A stretch of DNA of 64,000 bases from Saccharomycopsis fibuligera x Saccharomycopsis cf. fibuligera (Eukaryota > Ascomycota > Saccharomycetes > Ascoideales > Saccharomycopsidaceae), in NCBI GenBank assembly GCA_001936135.1, contig CP012816.1, positions 1,243,501 to 1,307,500 of the forward strand. The letters run 5' to 3'. The notes under the pieces are model-generated. The model did not search any database and was not told the origin of the DNA. It saw only the letters and a program-made list of their open reading frames with translations. The position numbers were made by a program, and so were the translations under genes. This document shows, one piece after another, positions 1-10,695 of the stretch; position 1 is the stretch's first letter, and every line of letters starts with the position of its first letter.

Positions 1-574
1 AGGCAGGTAAGAACTGATGAGGAAAGAAGAAAACCACGGCTTGGCGTCGATAGAGGTTGTGCTCAGTAAAAGATGGCCCAGAGACTGCGGTCTTTGCCAT
101 GTCAATACCTATCGACGCAACGCAGGATAAGCTTTCGCTAATGAAGTTTCGTAAGCTTTGTTGGTCAACTGAACTCGAGGTTTTCAGTATCGCCAGCGTA
201 AAAGACGCTGCTAAGCTACAGTACCTCTCCGTCCCCATGGTGTATGCGGCGTGCTACAAAGTGCGCGTAGCAGTATGGTCAGGTGACAGCGCCCACCATG
301 CAAATTTTTTTCCTCCTTTCTCAGCGCCTTCAGCTTGTCGAAGAAAGAAATTTAATATTGGGCAGAGCTGATAGTATAACATCGCTGCTGCTGCTCTTAC
401 TGCATCTACCGAATTTTGCGCAAGTTGACAGAGTATAACACATCAGCCAACAGCCGGCCCCAAAAAAACGACGCAAACACACTTCAGGTATTGTCAAACT
501 ACCCCTCGCCACAGCAGGAAGTAAAACCAGCGCTAACAGAAGCAATCACCTATAATAACTGATACATAGCAACA
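1..574. other. intergenic, upstream of TOM6
   Basis: No gene is visible. Open frames here lack ATG starts or have no recognisable protein character. The right end should contain the TOM6 promoter and leader, and I see no clear TATA box. Whatever lies to the left of the window may end here. Confidence 0.5.
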
Positions 575-754
575 ATGTACGGCGGCCCATTCCCACCAAC
601 CCAAGGTACAAAAGAAGCTGAACCAACTTCAAGATTTCAGCAATTCAAAAAGACCCCAATTTACCCAGTGTTGTGCAATGGTGTCTTGTTCGCTGCTGGC
701 GTTTGGTTTATTCAATCTCCTTTGATGGACTTGTTGAATCCTCAGTATGTATAA
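575..754 (+). CDS. TOM6: Tom6, small subunit of the mitochondrial outer-membrane TOM translocase
   Basis: A 59-residue protein, too short for usual ORF cut-offs. The family Tom6 stabilises the association of Tom22 and Tom40 in the general import pore and is tail-anchored in the outer mitochondrial membrane. Here a short polar N-terminus (1-18) is followed by SRFQQFKKTPIY, then a single membrane segment (about 33-48) and a tail FIQSPLMDLL. This tracks yeast Tom6 closely: it has SRFQAFKESPLY and FIQSPLMDML at the same spacing, and a similar length (61 aa). The start is the first ATG, in the good context CAACAATG. No intron is needed. It stands alone on the plus strand with about 1.6 kb of non-coding DNA downstream. 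The identification rests on the C-terminal half; the N-terminal 15 residues are not conserved. Confidence 0.9.
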   Translation: MYGGPFPPTQGTKEAEPTSRFQQFKKTPIYPVLCNGVLFAAGVWFIQSPLMDLLNPQYV

Positions 755-1755
755 ATTTGCGATTTTGGTGTATTCTCGTGTTTTGGTTTGCTACGGGATG
801 CTGATGTGAAGTTACTGGATGATTGTGGAAAGCACCGGGCAAGGGTTTTAACTTTGCGATAAAGGCATCAGAGTGGCGGAAAAGACGATGTTACAACATG
901 AAGCAAAAAGCAGAAAGTAATAATAGCAAGATTTTTTTTAATCTTGCATTACAAAAAAAATAGGGCATTCTAAAAGGATTAATTCAGTTCGATACTCTAC
1001 ACCAGTTCCAGTTGGTCACACAGATAACGGGGAACGTGCCATAAAAACAGTAATTTAGTCCACCAGAAAAGCCATACCTCTTTTATATGTCGTGGTTGTT
1101 TGTTTTCTTGCTTTCTCTGCTTCAGTTATTGGTCATCCACCTTACACACAAGCGTTCTAAACCTTTAGCATCTCGTAAACAAATAGATAAGCATGCATGG
1201 AGGTAGTTGAAATACAGAGTACCTCAAATTTTTGAAGAGCGAAAGCTAACTAGTACGTTTTAGATTTTAAATTCCGTTTTGAGATTGGCCAGGTTGAATA
1301 TTTGATCATGTCCTAAGGTATCTTCTTATATCGTGAAGAGTAGTGGTAAAGCAGTATACAAGCAAATAAGTGAACACCAGAGTTTCAGCTGAATTCAAAA
1401 TCATCTTTGTTTTATAAACAAGTCAAAAGAATACAAACAGCTGCTATGCAAAAGTAATTTTTTTTTTATGATTATTCTATCGTTAAATTTACCTATTTGA
1501 CGTCTTTTTCTCTAATATTTGCTTTTGCGGTTAACTGTTTCTTTTCAAATTCCAATTTTCTCCTTTGTATTTAGCAACGGTGGGGAGAAAGAATGAAAAA
1601 TTTGTGATGCTGTGGTGTTTTTTTTTATTCATATACTTGACTACTTATTGCTTGAATTGTGTACATATACAAACTAAAATAGCTGATTAAAAAATACAAA
1701 AAGTATATATAGCTTACTTTCTGTTTCAAACCGTAGCTTCACCAAATTGACAATA

Positions 1756-1863
1756 ATGTCACGAGTTACTCTAAAGGACTATGATGGTGCTAAGAATATA
1801 CAGAAAGCCAGTCGCTTGCTGCTTAGCTGTTTTAAAGACAAGATGTACAAATCAGCAAATTAG
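1756..1863 (+). CDS. possible micro-ORF, 35 aa, unknown
   Basis: ATG in the context ACAATAATG opens a 35-codon frame ending in TAG. A TATA-like stretch (TATATATAG) lies about 46 nt upstream, which is close for a yeast promoter. The peptide begins MSRVTLKDYDGAK and is basic, with no membrane segment. I do not recognise it. Frames of this length occur often by chance, so this is a candidate only. Confidence 0.15.
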   Translation: MSRVTLKDYDGAKNIQKASRLLLSCFKDKMYKSAN

Positions 1864-2274
1864 CGCATACACACGCATATTAGTGCATATAATATTTTTG
1901 TCCAGCGCTGCTTTTTATTTTTTGGCATAATGGCATGTGCTGATTGTGTATTGGACTTACTTGGTGATGGATGGATAAATGTGTGTAGACATACGGCTTC
2001 CACCCAATACCATTGCAAGCGCTCAATAAGTTTTATATAATAGTACAGAAGGACACCTAATTCAGCATAGACAAGTTCAATTAAACCCAATTCGGTCCTT
2101 TGATTATTCTATTATTTAGAATTTTGAGTTTCCTTGTCAGGATTATCAAATTAGCTCTATTTTACGCGCAAGCGAAATAGGGCGGTTAAGGTTGACACAG
2201 CTAAAATATATCAAAGAAAAATATTAAACAAAAAAATCTTTTGCAAAAGTTAAAGGCTCACTGTACCATTTATT

Positions 2275-2277
<3 letters not shown>

Positions 2278-2310
<33 letters not shown>
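2278..2310. repeat. poly(T) tract, 33 nt
   Basis: Uninterrupted T run directly upstream of the GPHR-like start codon. Such tracts disfavour nucleosomes in yeast promoters (known); a role here is inferred. Confidence 0.95.
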
Positions 2311-2313
<3 letters not shown>

Positions 2314-2346
2314 TTGTTAATAACCGTCCTGTCATAACTGGGAGTC

Positions 2347-5300
2347 ATGAGCGGCGAATCAATAATTGCTAGCTTTTTCAGCTTGGTGGTTATCGCGATG
2401 TCGTACTTGACTTTTTACTTGTGGTCTTCGAAGGTGATATATCCACTTCTTCCCTCGTTGTTTTCCATTCAACAAAGTAATAGTGATAGCGTTTCGTCAA
2501 CAAGTCAGTCACAGCAACAGAAACAGCAGCAGCAACAGCAACAGCCAGATCATACAGTAGTCGTGCCTAGTCCCAGCAAAAGCAAGTATTTCTTTAGCAC
2601 TGGCACTAACAGTGGCAATAGCAATATCATAACAGCCCCAAATGGTACAAATAATGACAAGCAGTATACTGGTCAAAGCGGTCGCACGTTGCAAAAATGT
2701 TTAGACTTTATCTTCAACATCACTGTGGCGTCATCAATATTGGTAATTGAGTTATACTTGTTCCAAATTATCAGTTTTCTTTCACCCACCATCAACAAGT
2801 TTGTTTTCCAAATGAATTTGAACATCTTAATTGTTGAGGTTGCCGTGATTATTCCATCTGTGATTATTTATTTTTTAACGGTGCATTTCTACAAGTTTTA
2901 TCAAGTAGATTTGGTAAGAGCGATTGTCAATAATACAAATAATGATTTTTTTCGCAACAGTACTAAGCTGCAACAGATTAATTTGATAGCGGGAGCATTT
3001 TTCATATTATGGCTAGTTTTCATTTCCAATGTTCAAGTCTTGTTTCCTTCTACTCTTAGTCAAGCTGATGAGCTATTTGAAACCACCACTACAGACAGTA
3101 TAATTCAAGTGAATAATGATAATGATGCTAATTCAGTGACATATTTATCCAAAATTTTGATCAATGTTGCGTTGATTGGCATTTCAATCATGGGGTCAGT
3201 TACCGGCTTCAATTCAGTGCTTACGTTATATCAAAATTTCATTCTTGCGGTAAAGAATCGCGGCAAGAGTAGTAGTAGCTATCGTTATGATCAAGCAAAT
3301 ATTTCCAAAGAGGAAAAAATTATGCTTTTGAGACAAAACTTGAAAATGTTGGGAAGAAATTATCAAGAAATCCAGGCCAACTTGGAGGTAAAACAACAAC
3401 GGTACCAGTATCTCAAGCGAACAATTGGTTTGGATTCATATTCTCAGCAAAATGTTAATGAATTATCTTCTGAAATCAGCAATTTCAAAAACTATTTGTT
3501 AATGATAAGTAATAATATTGTCAAAACTAGAACTAAAATTAATAATTTGGAATCATCTACTTCGGTGTTTTTTGATATTTTGAATTTGAATTTTACAAAA
3601 TTTGAAAATAGTTTGAAGAAAATCATGGTCATTTATTGTTCGTATCGATTCGTGTCAGTATATTTCATCAAGTTGCCATTCTTAATATATAATTATTTCA
3701 CTTTCGCCACAAGCAGCAGCAGCGGCATCAACAGCAACAGTAACAATAGTGCACAATTTGGCTTTAATAAGCGGAATCCAACCAGCGATACTCCCTCCTC
3801 ATTATCAATTAACTTAAAAAATTACCTTTATAAATCACACTATCAGCAAAACTCCACCGAGGAATTAGTGTTGCTCAACAAGATTGAAATTTTTATTTCT
3901 GCTTGCTTCTTTTTTAGTTGTTTCACCGGAGTACTCAATACGTTTAATAATTTGATTCTTGTATTTTCTAAAATTTCTAACCGCAGAAAATTATTGCAAG
4001 ATTTTGCGTTGCAGTCCAATAATGGGCAAAGAGGTTCCCAAGGAAGAGCAAAATTTAGTAATTTTCGCGATGATAATGGTATTGATACTCCTTTTCTTAG
4101 CTTGCAAAACAAGATCGACGATAATCCATATGGATGCAATGCTTCTCCTGTTGCAACTGCTGGAAATATTGATAGTGATGGGGTATCTGTCTCTCCGGTT
4201 CCCATGTTTCAAGTTTCAAATCAATCACCCAAGTTTAGTAATGGAAATGGCAACATGACTAATGATTCCTTAACTCCTAGAAGAGGATACTCTAATTCAA
4301 TTTCTACTGGATCAGTAAGAATGCCAAATTTGCAACAACAAAGTGTGCTTACTCCAACTAGATCTGGTGCACATGCACAAGCTCAAACTCAAACTGCTAC
4401 TGCTAACATCAATGGAGCAGAAATAGCAGAACTGCCGCCAATAAGGTTCCCCAATAAGAACAATGGCAATAGCAACGTTAACTTTCTAACTACTCATAAT
4501 CATGCGTCACCATTGAGAGAATCGTCTGCGGCGTATGTGGACTCATTAAGGACTACAGACAGCAATATTAACATAAGTGATCTCAATCTTGATAATTCCA
4601 ATGATACCAATAATAATAGCACAAACAATATTGGTGCTCATAATATCAACAAAGGTATGCCGCTTCTTGCTGAACCATTCAAGTTTGATGCTTCTCCACC
4701 ATATTCTGACGTTGACATTGGCACAAATACCACTGGTACCATCACCGCCAACAATGGCATTTTTACAGCGCCACCTGCTGCTCCGGCTCCTAATTATAGC
4801 AACACTATCACGAACAGTATATTCTATCCCTACGCTAACGTCAACGTCAACAATAATACTAGCTTTGCATCCACCACAATCACAACGGGTAAATTGCTGC
4901 TGATACAGCGTCAACTTTGGGAATCTTTCATTGTGTTAATTACCACCCTTTGCCAAACAACTCATGACGATCTAGAAAAAATGCAATTAATTGCAAATAG
5001 TGAGAAGTTATTGATATCTCAGTTGACGGCAATTTATATTATTTCTACATCATTAATGCTAAGATCGACATTTTCGGCAAACTCAATCAACATGATTAAC
5101 AATTTGTTCAATATTTATAGATTTAGTCCTTCTTATTTGGACTATTTGTTTGAATTTTGGTTTGTTGTTGTTAGTGCATTAACGGGACTCGGGTTAATAT
5201 TGGGGAAAAAATTTAAGCATTGGGACAGAGGTAGCTGGCTAGGTGTAGAATTGGGAATTTTGTTTGATTCATTTGACGGGGTTGTTTCTGCCGGCTGGGA

Positions 5301-5427
5301 AAGTAGTTCTGGAGCTACTGGAGTTGGAGTAAATGTTAATGAGGTTCTTGCTGTAGGTGGGAAAGCTTCTGAAGCTGCTGATGAGGAGACGTATATTCAG
5401 AATAGCGGTGGGTTGAAATATGCTTGA
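2347..5427 (+). CDS. GPHR/GTG-like multispanning membrane protein with long low-complexity insert
   Basis: A 1026-residue integral membrane protein. Several hydrophobic segments lie in the N-terminal half (about 5-30, 120-145, 155-180, 215-235, 275-300) and others near 525-545, 860-880, 900-920 and 940-960. The segment SVTGFNSVLTLYQNF followed by a coiled, charged stretch (about 310-410) resembles the GPHR core. The C-terminal block, with AIYIISTSLMLRS and FEFWFVVVSALT, resembles the C-terminal domain of Golgi pH regulator / plant GTG proteins. Those proteins (about 450-550 aa) are Golgi or ER anion-conducting proteins. The extra length comes from a poly-Q tract (about 57-67) and an N/S/T-rich region (about 560-850) before the last membrane block. 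The first ATG is used. Family assignment is by pattern memory, so moderate; substrate and location are inferred. Confidence 0.7.
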   Translation: MSGESIIASFFSLVVIAMSYLTFYLWSSKVIYPLLPSLFSIQQSNSDSVSSTSQSQQQKQQQQQQQPDHTVVVPSPSKSKYFFSTGTNSGNSNIITAPNGTNNDKQYTGQSGRTLQKCLDFIFNITVASSILVIELYLFQIISFLSPTINKFVFQMNLNILIVEVAVIIPSVIIYFLTVHFYKFYQVDLVRAIVNNTNNDFFRNSTKLQQINLIAGAFFILWLVFISNVQVLFPSTLSQADELFETTTTDSIIQVNNDNDANSVTYLSKILINVALIGISIMGSVTGFNSVLTLYQNFILAVKNRGKSSSSYRYDQANISKEEKIMLLRQNLKMLGRNYQEIQANLEVKQQRYQYLKRTIGLDSYSQQNVNELSSEISNFKNYLLMISNNIVKTRTKINNLESSTSVFFDILNLNFTKFENSLKKIMVIYCSYRFVSVYFIKLPFLIYNYFTFATSSSSGINSNSNNSAQFGFNKRNPTSDTPSSLSINLKNYLYKSHYQQNSTEELVLLNKIEIFISACFFFSCFTGVLNTFNNLILVFSKISNRRKLLQDFALQSNNGQRGSQGRAKFSNFRDDNGIDTPFLSLQNKIDDNPYGCNASPVATAGNIDSDGVSVSPVPMFQVSNQSPKFSNGNGNMTNDSLTPRRGYSNSISTGSVRMPNLQQQSVLTPTRSGAHAQAQTQTATANINGAEIAELPPIRFPNKNNGNSNVNFLTTHNHASPLRESSAAYVDSLRTTDSNINISDLNLDNSNDTNNNSTNNIGAHNINKGMPLLAEPFKFDASPPYSDVDIGTNTTGTITANNGIFTAPPAAPAPNYSNTITNSIFYPYANVNVNNNTSFASTTITTGKLLLIQRQLWESFIVLITTLCQTTHDDLEKMQLIANSEKLLISQLTAIYIISTSLMLRSTFSANSINMINNLFNIYRFSPSYLDYLFEFWFVVVSALTGLGLILGKKFKHWDRGSWLGVELGILFDSFDGVVSAGWESSSGATGVGVNVNEVLAVGGKASEAADEETYIQNSGGLKYA

Positions 5428-5866
5428 TCTAAAAATTTTTACCTGAATTGGTTGGATTTTTTTTTATTCTATTTCTTTCTGCATTTGCTTGTTAATTTGT
5501 TTGATTTTCATTTTCTATTCTAATTTCAGCCGAACAATTATTTGTATCGTACGCATTGCTTGCCTGTTGTTTTTCAGTTTTTCTGCCTTACCTATTCTAC
5601 TTCGTACTATTGTCTTTAATTTTCTGTTTTTTATATAGTTTATTCCTTCTATTGTTTCATCGTTGTCATTCAAGCACCTTACCATTGATTTACGTTTAAT
5701 TCTCATCTTCTCGTTCATTTTTGCTTCTCGCTTGGCATTATTTTGTGCGTTTCAATAATCTTACATGATTTCTTTACTTTTTATTATTTCTAGAACTTGT
5801 TTTCCTTTATCATATTCATTGTTCTATTTGATAAGGTTCCTTTTTAATAGTCATGTTTTATAATTG

Positions 5867-5900
<34 letters not shown>

Positions 5901-6385
5901 TTCATGCTTTTTGCCTTCTCCCCTACTGTGGTTGCGGTCGCACGAATCCTTCCCAGCACTGCTTAATTTTAAAATTATTAAGTTGACTTTTCCACTTCGT
6001 TACTTAGGTTTTCTATCAGGATAGTTTTACTCTCGGAACAGTACATAATGCATTTCATTTAATTCCCTGTTTTTCCCTTAGTATTAATAATCCCCTAAAC
6101 ATTCTCAATAACATTTCCTATAAGTTTTAAGTATAATCTGTTTGCTTACTAGAGCTTTGCATAGTTAACAGAAGCAAATCTAAAAACTTTGGAGTCGTAT
6201 TATTTACTTTTTAACAAAATAACAAAACAAACAGAACATGAAGAACCATGAAAAACGTCAAAAGCCATAACATATTAATGAACAAGCCGCAAAAAGTTTT
6301 GAATTAAATATGAACTATAAAGTTAAGAAAAAGAGGTTTTAAAATGAAAATAAAAAAAGATGAAATTGAAAGATACACAAATAGA
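5428..6385. other. intergenic between convergent genes
   Basis: The 3' regions of the GPHR-like gene and VPS5 face each other here. AT-rich with a 30-nt T run at 5869-5898. I see no gene. Confidence 0.6.
5869..5898. repeat. poly(T) tract, 30 nt
   Basis: Uninterrupted T run between two convergent genes. Confidence 0.95.
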
Positions 6386-8677
6386 TTAATGTACCTCGTC
6401 AAAACTTACTTCCTCTACTTCATCTAGTTTTTGTCTATCGTAAAAAGTTTCCCATAATTCAATTGCTTCTTTTTGACTCTCAATCAAACTTTCCAAAAAA
6501 GTTTCCACTGAATTTCTAAAATCATCAATTTTTTCAAACTCAAACTTGTTTAGTTCTTTCTTTATCGTATTGGATACATTATCATACTTTACTTTTAAAT
6601 TCAAACTTTTTTGCTCATACGCCGCCACTTCTCTCTTCATAGCCTCAATTTTATCCACTTGATTGCGATGGTTTCTTATGGTTTTCTCTAATGAGGCTTG
6701 CTTTTTACTCAATTCGTAATCTGCATTTGTTGTAGCAGCTAATGCTTTGTGGCGTTGTGAGAAAACTGCTCTGATAGAACCCAAAATCCGAATGTATTCG
6801 TCAAGTACTGATCCTAAAGTTATCAAATCTTGCAAACTTTGTCTTTCCAATAACTCTTTGATACGATGTTGAGTTTGTGCAAATGAACTAAGCAATACAT
6901 TGGAAGATTTTGATGTTTCGATTTCCGCGAGGGCCAAAAGAGCATTAGCAAATTCTTCAGTAACATTACTTAATTCATTTCTCTGCTGCACAATCAATTC
7001 AAAATTTTTATAAAAAGCCTTCAATTGCATGTCTAAATCCTCAATATATGCTTTTTGGTCTAAAAAGTATTCATCATTATCTGTTACTTTAGTTGAAAAT
7101 GAAAAAGCACCACCCAAGGCGCTCATAAATCCACCACCTGAGCTGCCTGAGCCAGCTGATCCGCCAGCAGATTCATAATCATCAGTAGCATTTGAAGCTC
7201 CGGAACCTGTGATTTTTTCTCGTTCTTTGGACTCGGCGCTAAAATTACTAGATTGTAGAAACATTAAAAAGTCAGGATCTTTTTGTAGTATGGCATTGCT
7301 AGCAATTTTTTGTAACATTTTCTCCAAAGCAAATCTTCTGCTTTCGATGAATTGTTCATTAAATCTTCCCACTGCTTGTTTCGATGGTGGCGGAGGTATT
7401 ATAAAGCCTGGATTGTTTGCTTGTAATTGATGATAAAGCCATCTGAAATCTTTGTAACGACGGGTCACCACCACTTCGTCAGAATTTAGTAATTTGGTCG
7501 ATGATGCAGCTCTAACAGTGTACACTATATGAGCAGAAGTCAAATCACCAACTTTGGTTGGATCACCTACATTGACTTCAAGTGGCTCAACTTCGCCTTC
7601 CGGTTCAGGTTTCTTTGGTAAATTTTTCTGATACTTGTCCTGCTCCTTTTTTTGAAAGTACTCGCCAATTTGCGCACTCAAGGCAGGATTATCGGTAAGT
7701 TTTCTGTGATTGGCAGAAATTGGTTTCTGGATATTGTATAATGGGGCATCTGCAGACTGAACAAGTTTCTCAGCCGGTGTTGGTTTCTTTGCATCGTTGT
7801 CATTGTCAGCATTATTGTTAGTTTCCGAGATGGTCAAGTTTTTCGTCAAAGATTCTCCCAATGGTCCCAATGGATTAGAATCAATACTGCCACCATCATT
7901 ACTGCTATAAGCATAGTTAGCTTGTCTTGTACTTGCCAGCGTAGTAGTAGCATCTATGTTGGTCTCTGTGGAGTCATTTGCAGAGCTCGTTGCAGTAGCC
8001 GCGTGCTGTTTATTACGACGAACTCTCGGAGCCTTGAACATTTTAATTGGAGCACTACTGTATTTTTTCACCGTTTTTGGCTCATTGATATTGATATCAT
8101 TTGAATTAGCAGAAAACAAATTGAATTTGCTATCTTGAGAATCAGAGGCATTGAACAATGAGTCGTTTTTACTAACATGTTGCGGTTCTTTGGACACAGT
8201 GGCAAACGTAGAAGTGTTTAGGGGAGCATTGTCAATGTCCTTGGTCAAAGAAGACAACAAGGTCTGATTTTTCACCTTAGATTCACTATTAATAACCTTA
8301 GTGGCTTCTGTGGAAGCATTGTCATTGTTATTGTAACTCTCAGAAGTCTGGTAATGTGTGTTAGCTGAAGTAACATTTGTGCCAGCGGTGTTCACCTCTG
8401 GGTTGATGGGAGATGAGTTGTAGTCATAAAGCCCACTATGCGCATCCAAATGAGATGAACGGGTGTTATTGTGATCAGCCTCTACTTCCTCATTCTCGTT
8501 CTGATGCTCTTCGCCATAATTGTGCTCTTCTTGTCTTGACTGATTTGGCGAATCATCATCATCAAACGATGGAGGAGCAAATTCGTCACTTTGAAGAATG
8601 TTTGGTAACCTGGAGGTGAACGGGGAGTCAGAATAGACATCATCCCAGTGCGAGGCAGTGAGATCTTCGTCAGCCAT
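6386..8677 (-). CDS. VPS5: Vps5, PX-BAR sorting nexin of the retromer
   Basis: A 763-residue sorting nexin. Vps5 dimerises with Vps17 to form the membrane-bending part of retromer, which returns cargo receptors such as Vps10 from endosomes to the Golgi. The N-terminal 360 residues are acidic, S/N-rich and probably disordered. A PX domain follows (about 370-478): it has RRYKDFRWLYHQL, whose first arginines bind PI3P, and the proline loop IIPPPPSKQ. The remainder (about 540-763) is a BAR-type coiled coil. Length and layout fit yeast Vps5 (675 aa). The reading frame extends two codons upstream only through a TTG; the first true ATG gives MADEDL, so I start there. A Gly/Ser-rich linker (about 505-525) separates PX and BAR. 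Confidence 0.9.
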   Translation of the reverse strand: MADEDLTASHWDDVYSDSPFTSRLPNILQSDEFAPPSFDDDDSPNQSRQEEHNYGEEHQNENEEVEADHNNTRSSHLDAHSGLYDYNSSPINPEVNTAGTNVTSANTHYQTSESYNNNDNASTEATKVINSESKVKNQTLLSSLTKDIDNAPLNTSTFATVSKEPQHVSKNDSLFNASDSQDSKFNLFSANSNDININEPKTVKKYSSAPIKMFKAPRVRRNKQHAATATSSANDSTETNIDATTTLASTRQANYAYSSNDGGSIDSNPLGPLGESLTKNLTISETNNNADNDNDAKKPTPAEKLVQSADAPLYNIQKPISANHRKLTDNPALSAQIGEYFQKKEQDKYQKNLPKKPEPEGEVEPLEVNVGDPTKVGDLTSAHIVYTVRAASSTKLLNSDEVVVTRRYKDFRWLYHQLQANNPGFIIPPPPSKQAVGRFNEQFIESRRFALEKMLQKIASNAILQKDPDFLMFLQSSNFSAESKEREKITGSGASNATDDYESAGGSAGSGSSGGGFMSALGGAFSFSTKVTDNDEYFLDQKAYIEDLDMQLKAFYKNFELIVQQRNELSNVTEEFANALLALAEIETSKSSNVLLSSFAQTQHRIKELLERQSLQDLITLGSVLDEYIRILGSIRAVFSQRHKALAATTNADYELSKKQASLEKTIRNHRNQVDKIEAMKREVAAYEQKSLNLKVKYDNVSNTIKKELNKFEFEKIDDFRNSVETFLESLIESQKEAIELWETFYDRQKLDEVEEVSFDEVH

Positions 8678-9054
8678 TTGCAATGTATTCTATGGTAATT
8701 GCTTATAAGCGAAGTATTGAGCGCTCTTGGAATGACAACAGATGGAAATTCAAATGGCGGCGATGTGATGTCCTTCTGTAGCAGGTGTTTTGCCAGGTTG
8801 TATACTGACTGGAGTTGTGTGCTTTGTTAGTAGAAAATCGCAGTTTTTGACAGTGCAGGGTAACATTCAAAGCTAATTTAATACCCGATAAGCACACAGC
8901 TAACACGTTACGATGGACATGTTTTGACATGACATCTCCATCGTGAACAATGTCAGCTTACAATGTGCTACAAAACGTAAGGAAATTTATGCTTCTACAA
9001 AAGGAATAAACCGCAATAAAACCCCTTTATTAGTATATTTAAAAAAATCCCCTT
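8678..9054. other. intergenic, VPS5 upstream and TMP1 downstream
   Basis: About 380 nt containing the VPS5 promoter and the 3' end of thymidylate synthase. Nothing else recognisable. Confidence 0.5.
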
Positions 9055-9981
9055 TTATACGCTCATCTTCATGTTGATCTTGCCGTATGGGTGATAATCA
9101 ACAATTTCAAAATCATCAAATTTGAAGTCATCAATAGTGTCAACTTTTCTGTTGATTTTTAACTTTGGGAAACTTCTAGGCTCTCTCTTGAGCTGCTCCT
9201 GTAATGCTTCGATATGGTCTCTATAAACGTGAGCATCACCCATAGTATGAATGAACTCACCGCAGTCCATGTCACAAACTTCGGCAATCATTCTGGTCAA
9301 TAATGCATAAGAAGCAATATTGAATGGCACCCCAAGCCCCATATCACAGGACCTTTGATACAACAAGCAACTTAACTTTGGTCTGCCTTCTTTCGGAAAA
9401 TTCACGTAAAACTGACTAAACACATGGCATGGTGGTAATGCCATCTTTGGGAAATCTGGAGGGTTCCATGCAGACATAATGATTCTTCTATCGTATGGAT
9501 TGGTTTTCAATTTATGGATAACTTGGGCTAGTTGGTCAACTCCCTGGCCCGAATAGTCAGCATCGCAGCCTTTATATTCAGCACCAAAATGTCTCCATTG
9601 GAATCCATACACTGGTCCAAGATCGCCCTCTCTGTTATTTGTCAAGCCAATAGAATCCAAATATTCTCTGCTACCATTGCCTTCCCAAATTTTGACATTT
9701 TGCTCAGAAAGCTTCTTGCCATCGGTGCAGCCTTTGATAAACCAAAGCAACTCTAAGATAATGCCTCTGGAGAAGACTTTCTTTGTGGTCAATAACGGGA
9801 ACTGGTCATCAGCTAAGCTAAATCTGAGCTGAGGTGGGGCAAATATGCTTTTGGTGCCAGTGCCAGTTCTGTCTGGCCTGTCTTCACCTTCGGCCATTAT
9901 CCTTTCGCACAAGGCGAGGTACTGCTTTTCTTCAAGGTTAGGCTTTTGCTGTTGCGGTGTTTGATCTGTTTGAACAGTCAT
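9055..9981 (-). CDS. TMP1: thymidylate synthase
   Basis: A 308-residue thymidylate synthase. It converts dUMP and methylene-tetrahydrofolate to dTMP and dihydrofolate and is the only de novo source of thymidylate. The sequence shows [11 protein letters not shown] (phosphate-binding arginine loop), LWFIKGCTD, the active-site motif LPPCHVF with the nucleophile at about Cys185, [20 protein letters not shown] (dUMP binding), GDAHVY and the C-terminal MKMSV. Length matches yeast and Candida enzymes (304-315 aa). The position four after the nucleophile is Ser where many eukaryotic enzymes have a second Cys; bacterial enzymes also vary there, so activity should not be affected. An MCB element lies 184 nt upstream, fitting the known G1/S control of this gene (CDC21 in baker's yeast). 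Confidence 0.97.
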   Translation of the reverse strand: MTVQTDQTPQQQKPNLEEKQYLALCERIMAEGEDRPDRTGTGTKSIFAPPQLRFSLADDQFPLLTTKKVFSRGIILELLWFIKGCTDGKKLSEQNVKIWEGNGSREYLDSIGLTNNREGDLGPVYGFQWRHFGAEYKGCDADYSGQGVDQLAQVIHKLKTNPYDRRIIMSAWNPPDFPKMALPPCHVFSQFYVNFPKEGRPKLSCLLYQRSCDMGLGVPFNIASYALLTRMIAEVCDMDCGEFIHTMGDAHVYRDHIEALQEQLKREPRSFPKLKINRKVDTIDDFKFDDFEIVDYHPYGKINMKMSV

Positions 9982-10695
9982 GGTCTAGGTGGTTATGTTA
10001 TTACTTTTAGTGAAAATTTTTAGCCAATTGGCAGTTGCAAAGACAAAAGATCAAAATTTGAAGTAAAGTATAATATGATGCCAGCACAAGAAGAATAAGA
10101 CAATGTGAAGTGGTGTCAGTAACAGTTGAAGACAAAAAAAAAAAAAATAAAAAGATTTAAAAAAACGCGTAACTTTTAGATTTTCTCAATCTCCGAAAAA
10201 TAAAAAAATTAAACAAAAATAAAATCACGCGCCGTATATCTCTTGTAAATGACGCTGTGCACAACCATGTCCTTAAGACTTGGCAAAGATAAGTTCCAAA
10301 AAGCCTCTAGCTTCAAATACTGTCTACAATACGTTTAAACTAATGAATAATACCACCACCGCTTCTTCATTGCACCCTCAATTGTGTGTCCATTTAAAGG
10401 TATATAAAAAGGTGCAGAATTTCCGTACTTAAATGAATACATACCTGCCAGGATCATGTGATATCACCCTTCCTCAGAGAACCGTCGTGGCGGATTTATG
10501 AATTTTGTTGCCAGAGACGCAATTGACACAGCAGCGAACCACCAAATACGGTGATCCATTTCGATATGCATTGCAATGATCAATTACCAAACTAATTAAA
10601 ACGGTCTTGCAAAAGTCAATGCCAACTGATCAGCCTAGCCACTGGTCATAACCATCACAGTAACTAGCACAATAGCAGTAGCAGAAGCAATAACA
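9982..10695. other. divergent promoter region of TMP1 and UFE1
   Basis: About 710 nt shared by two divergent genes. It holds an ACGCGT box (10165-10170) and a related CACGCGCC (10226-10233), plus A-rich tracts. No further gene. Confidence 0.6.
10165..10170. promoter_or_regulatory. MCB element (ACGCGT)
   Basis: Exact MluI cell-cycle box 184 nt before the TMP1 ATG, with a second near-match CACGCG about 60 nt away. In yeasts MBF (Mbp1-Swi6) binds this sequence and drives DNA-synthesis genes at G1/S, thymidylate synthase being a classic target. Presence is seen; binding here is inferred. Confidence 0.7.

Larger units (their letters stand above)
755..2346. other. intergenic between TOM6 and the GPHR-like gene
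   Basis: About 1.6 kb, AT-rich, with no convincing long gene. It contains a TATA-like element at 1703-1710, a tiny ORF at 1756-1863 (listed separately), and a 33-nt T run at 2278-2310 that lies only 36 nt before the next ATG. Confidence 0.6.

Noticed and set aside
57-371. 104-codon frame at the left end
   Set aside because: Begins at GTG, not ATG, with no recognisable protein features.
977-1000. CAGTTCGATACT resembling a tRNA B box
   Set aside because: No A box at the proper distance and no cloverleaf can be folded around it.
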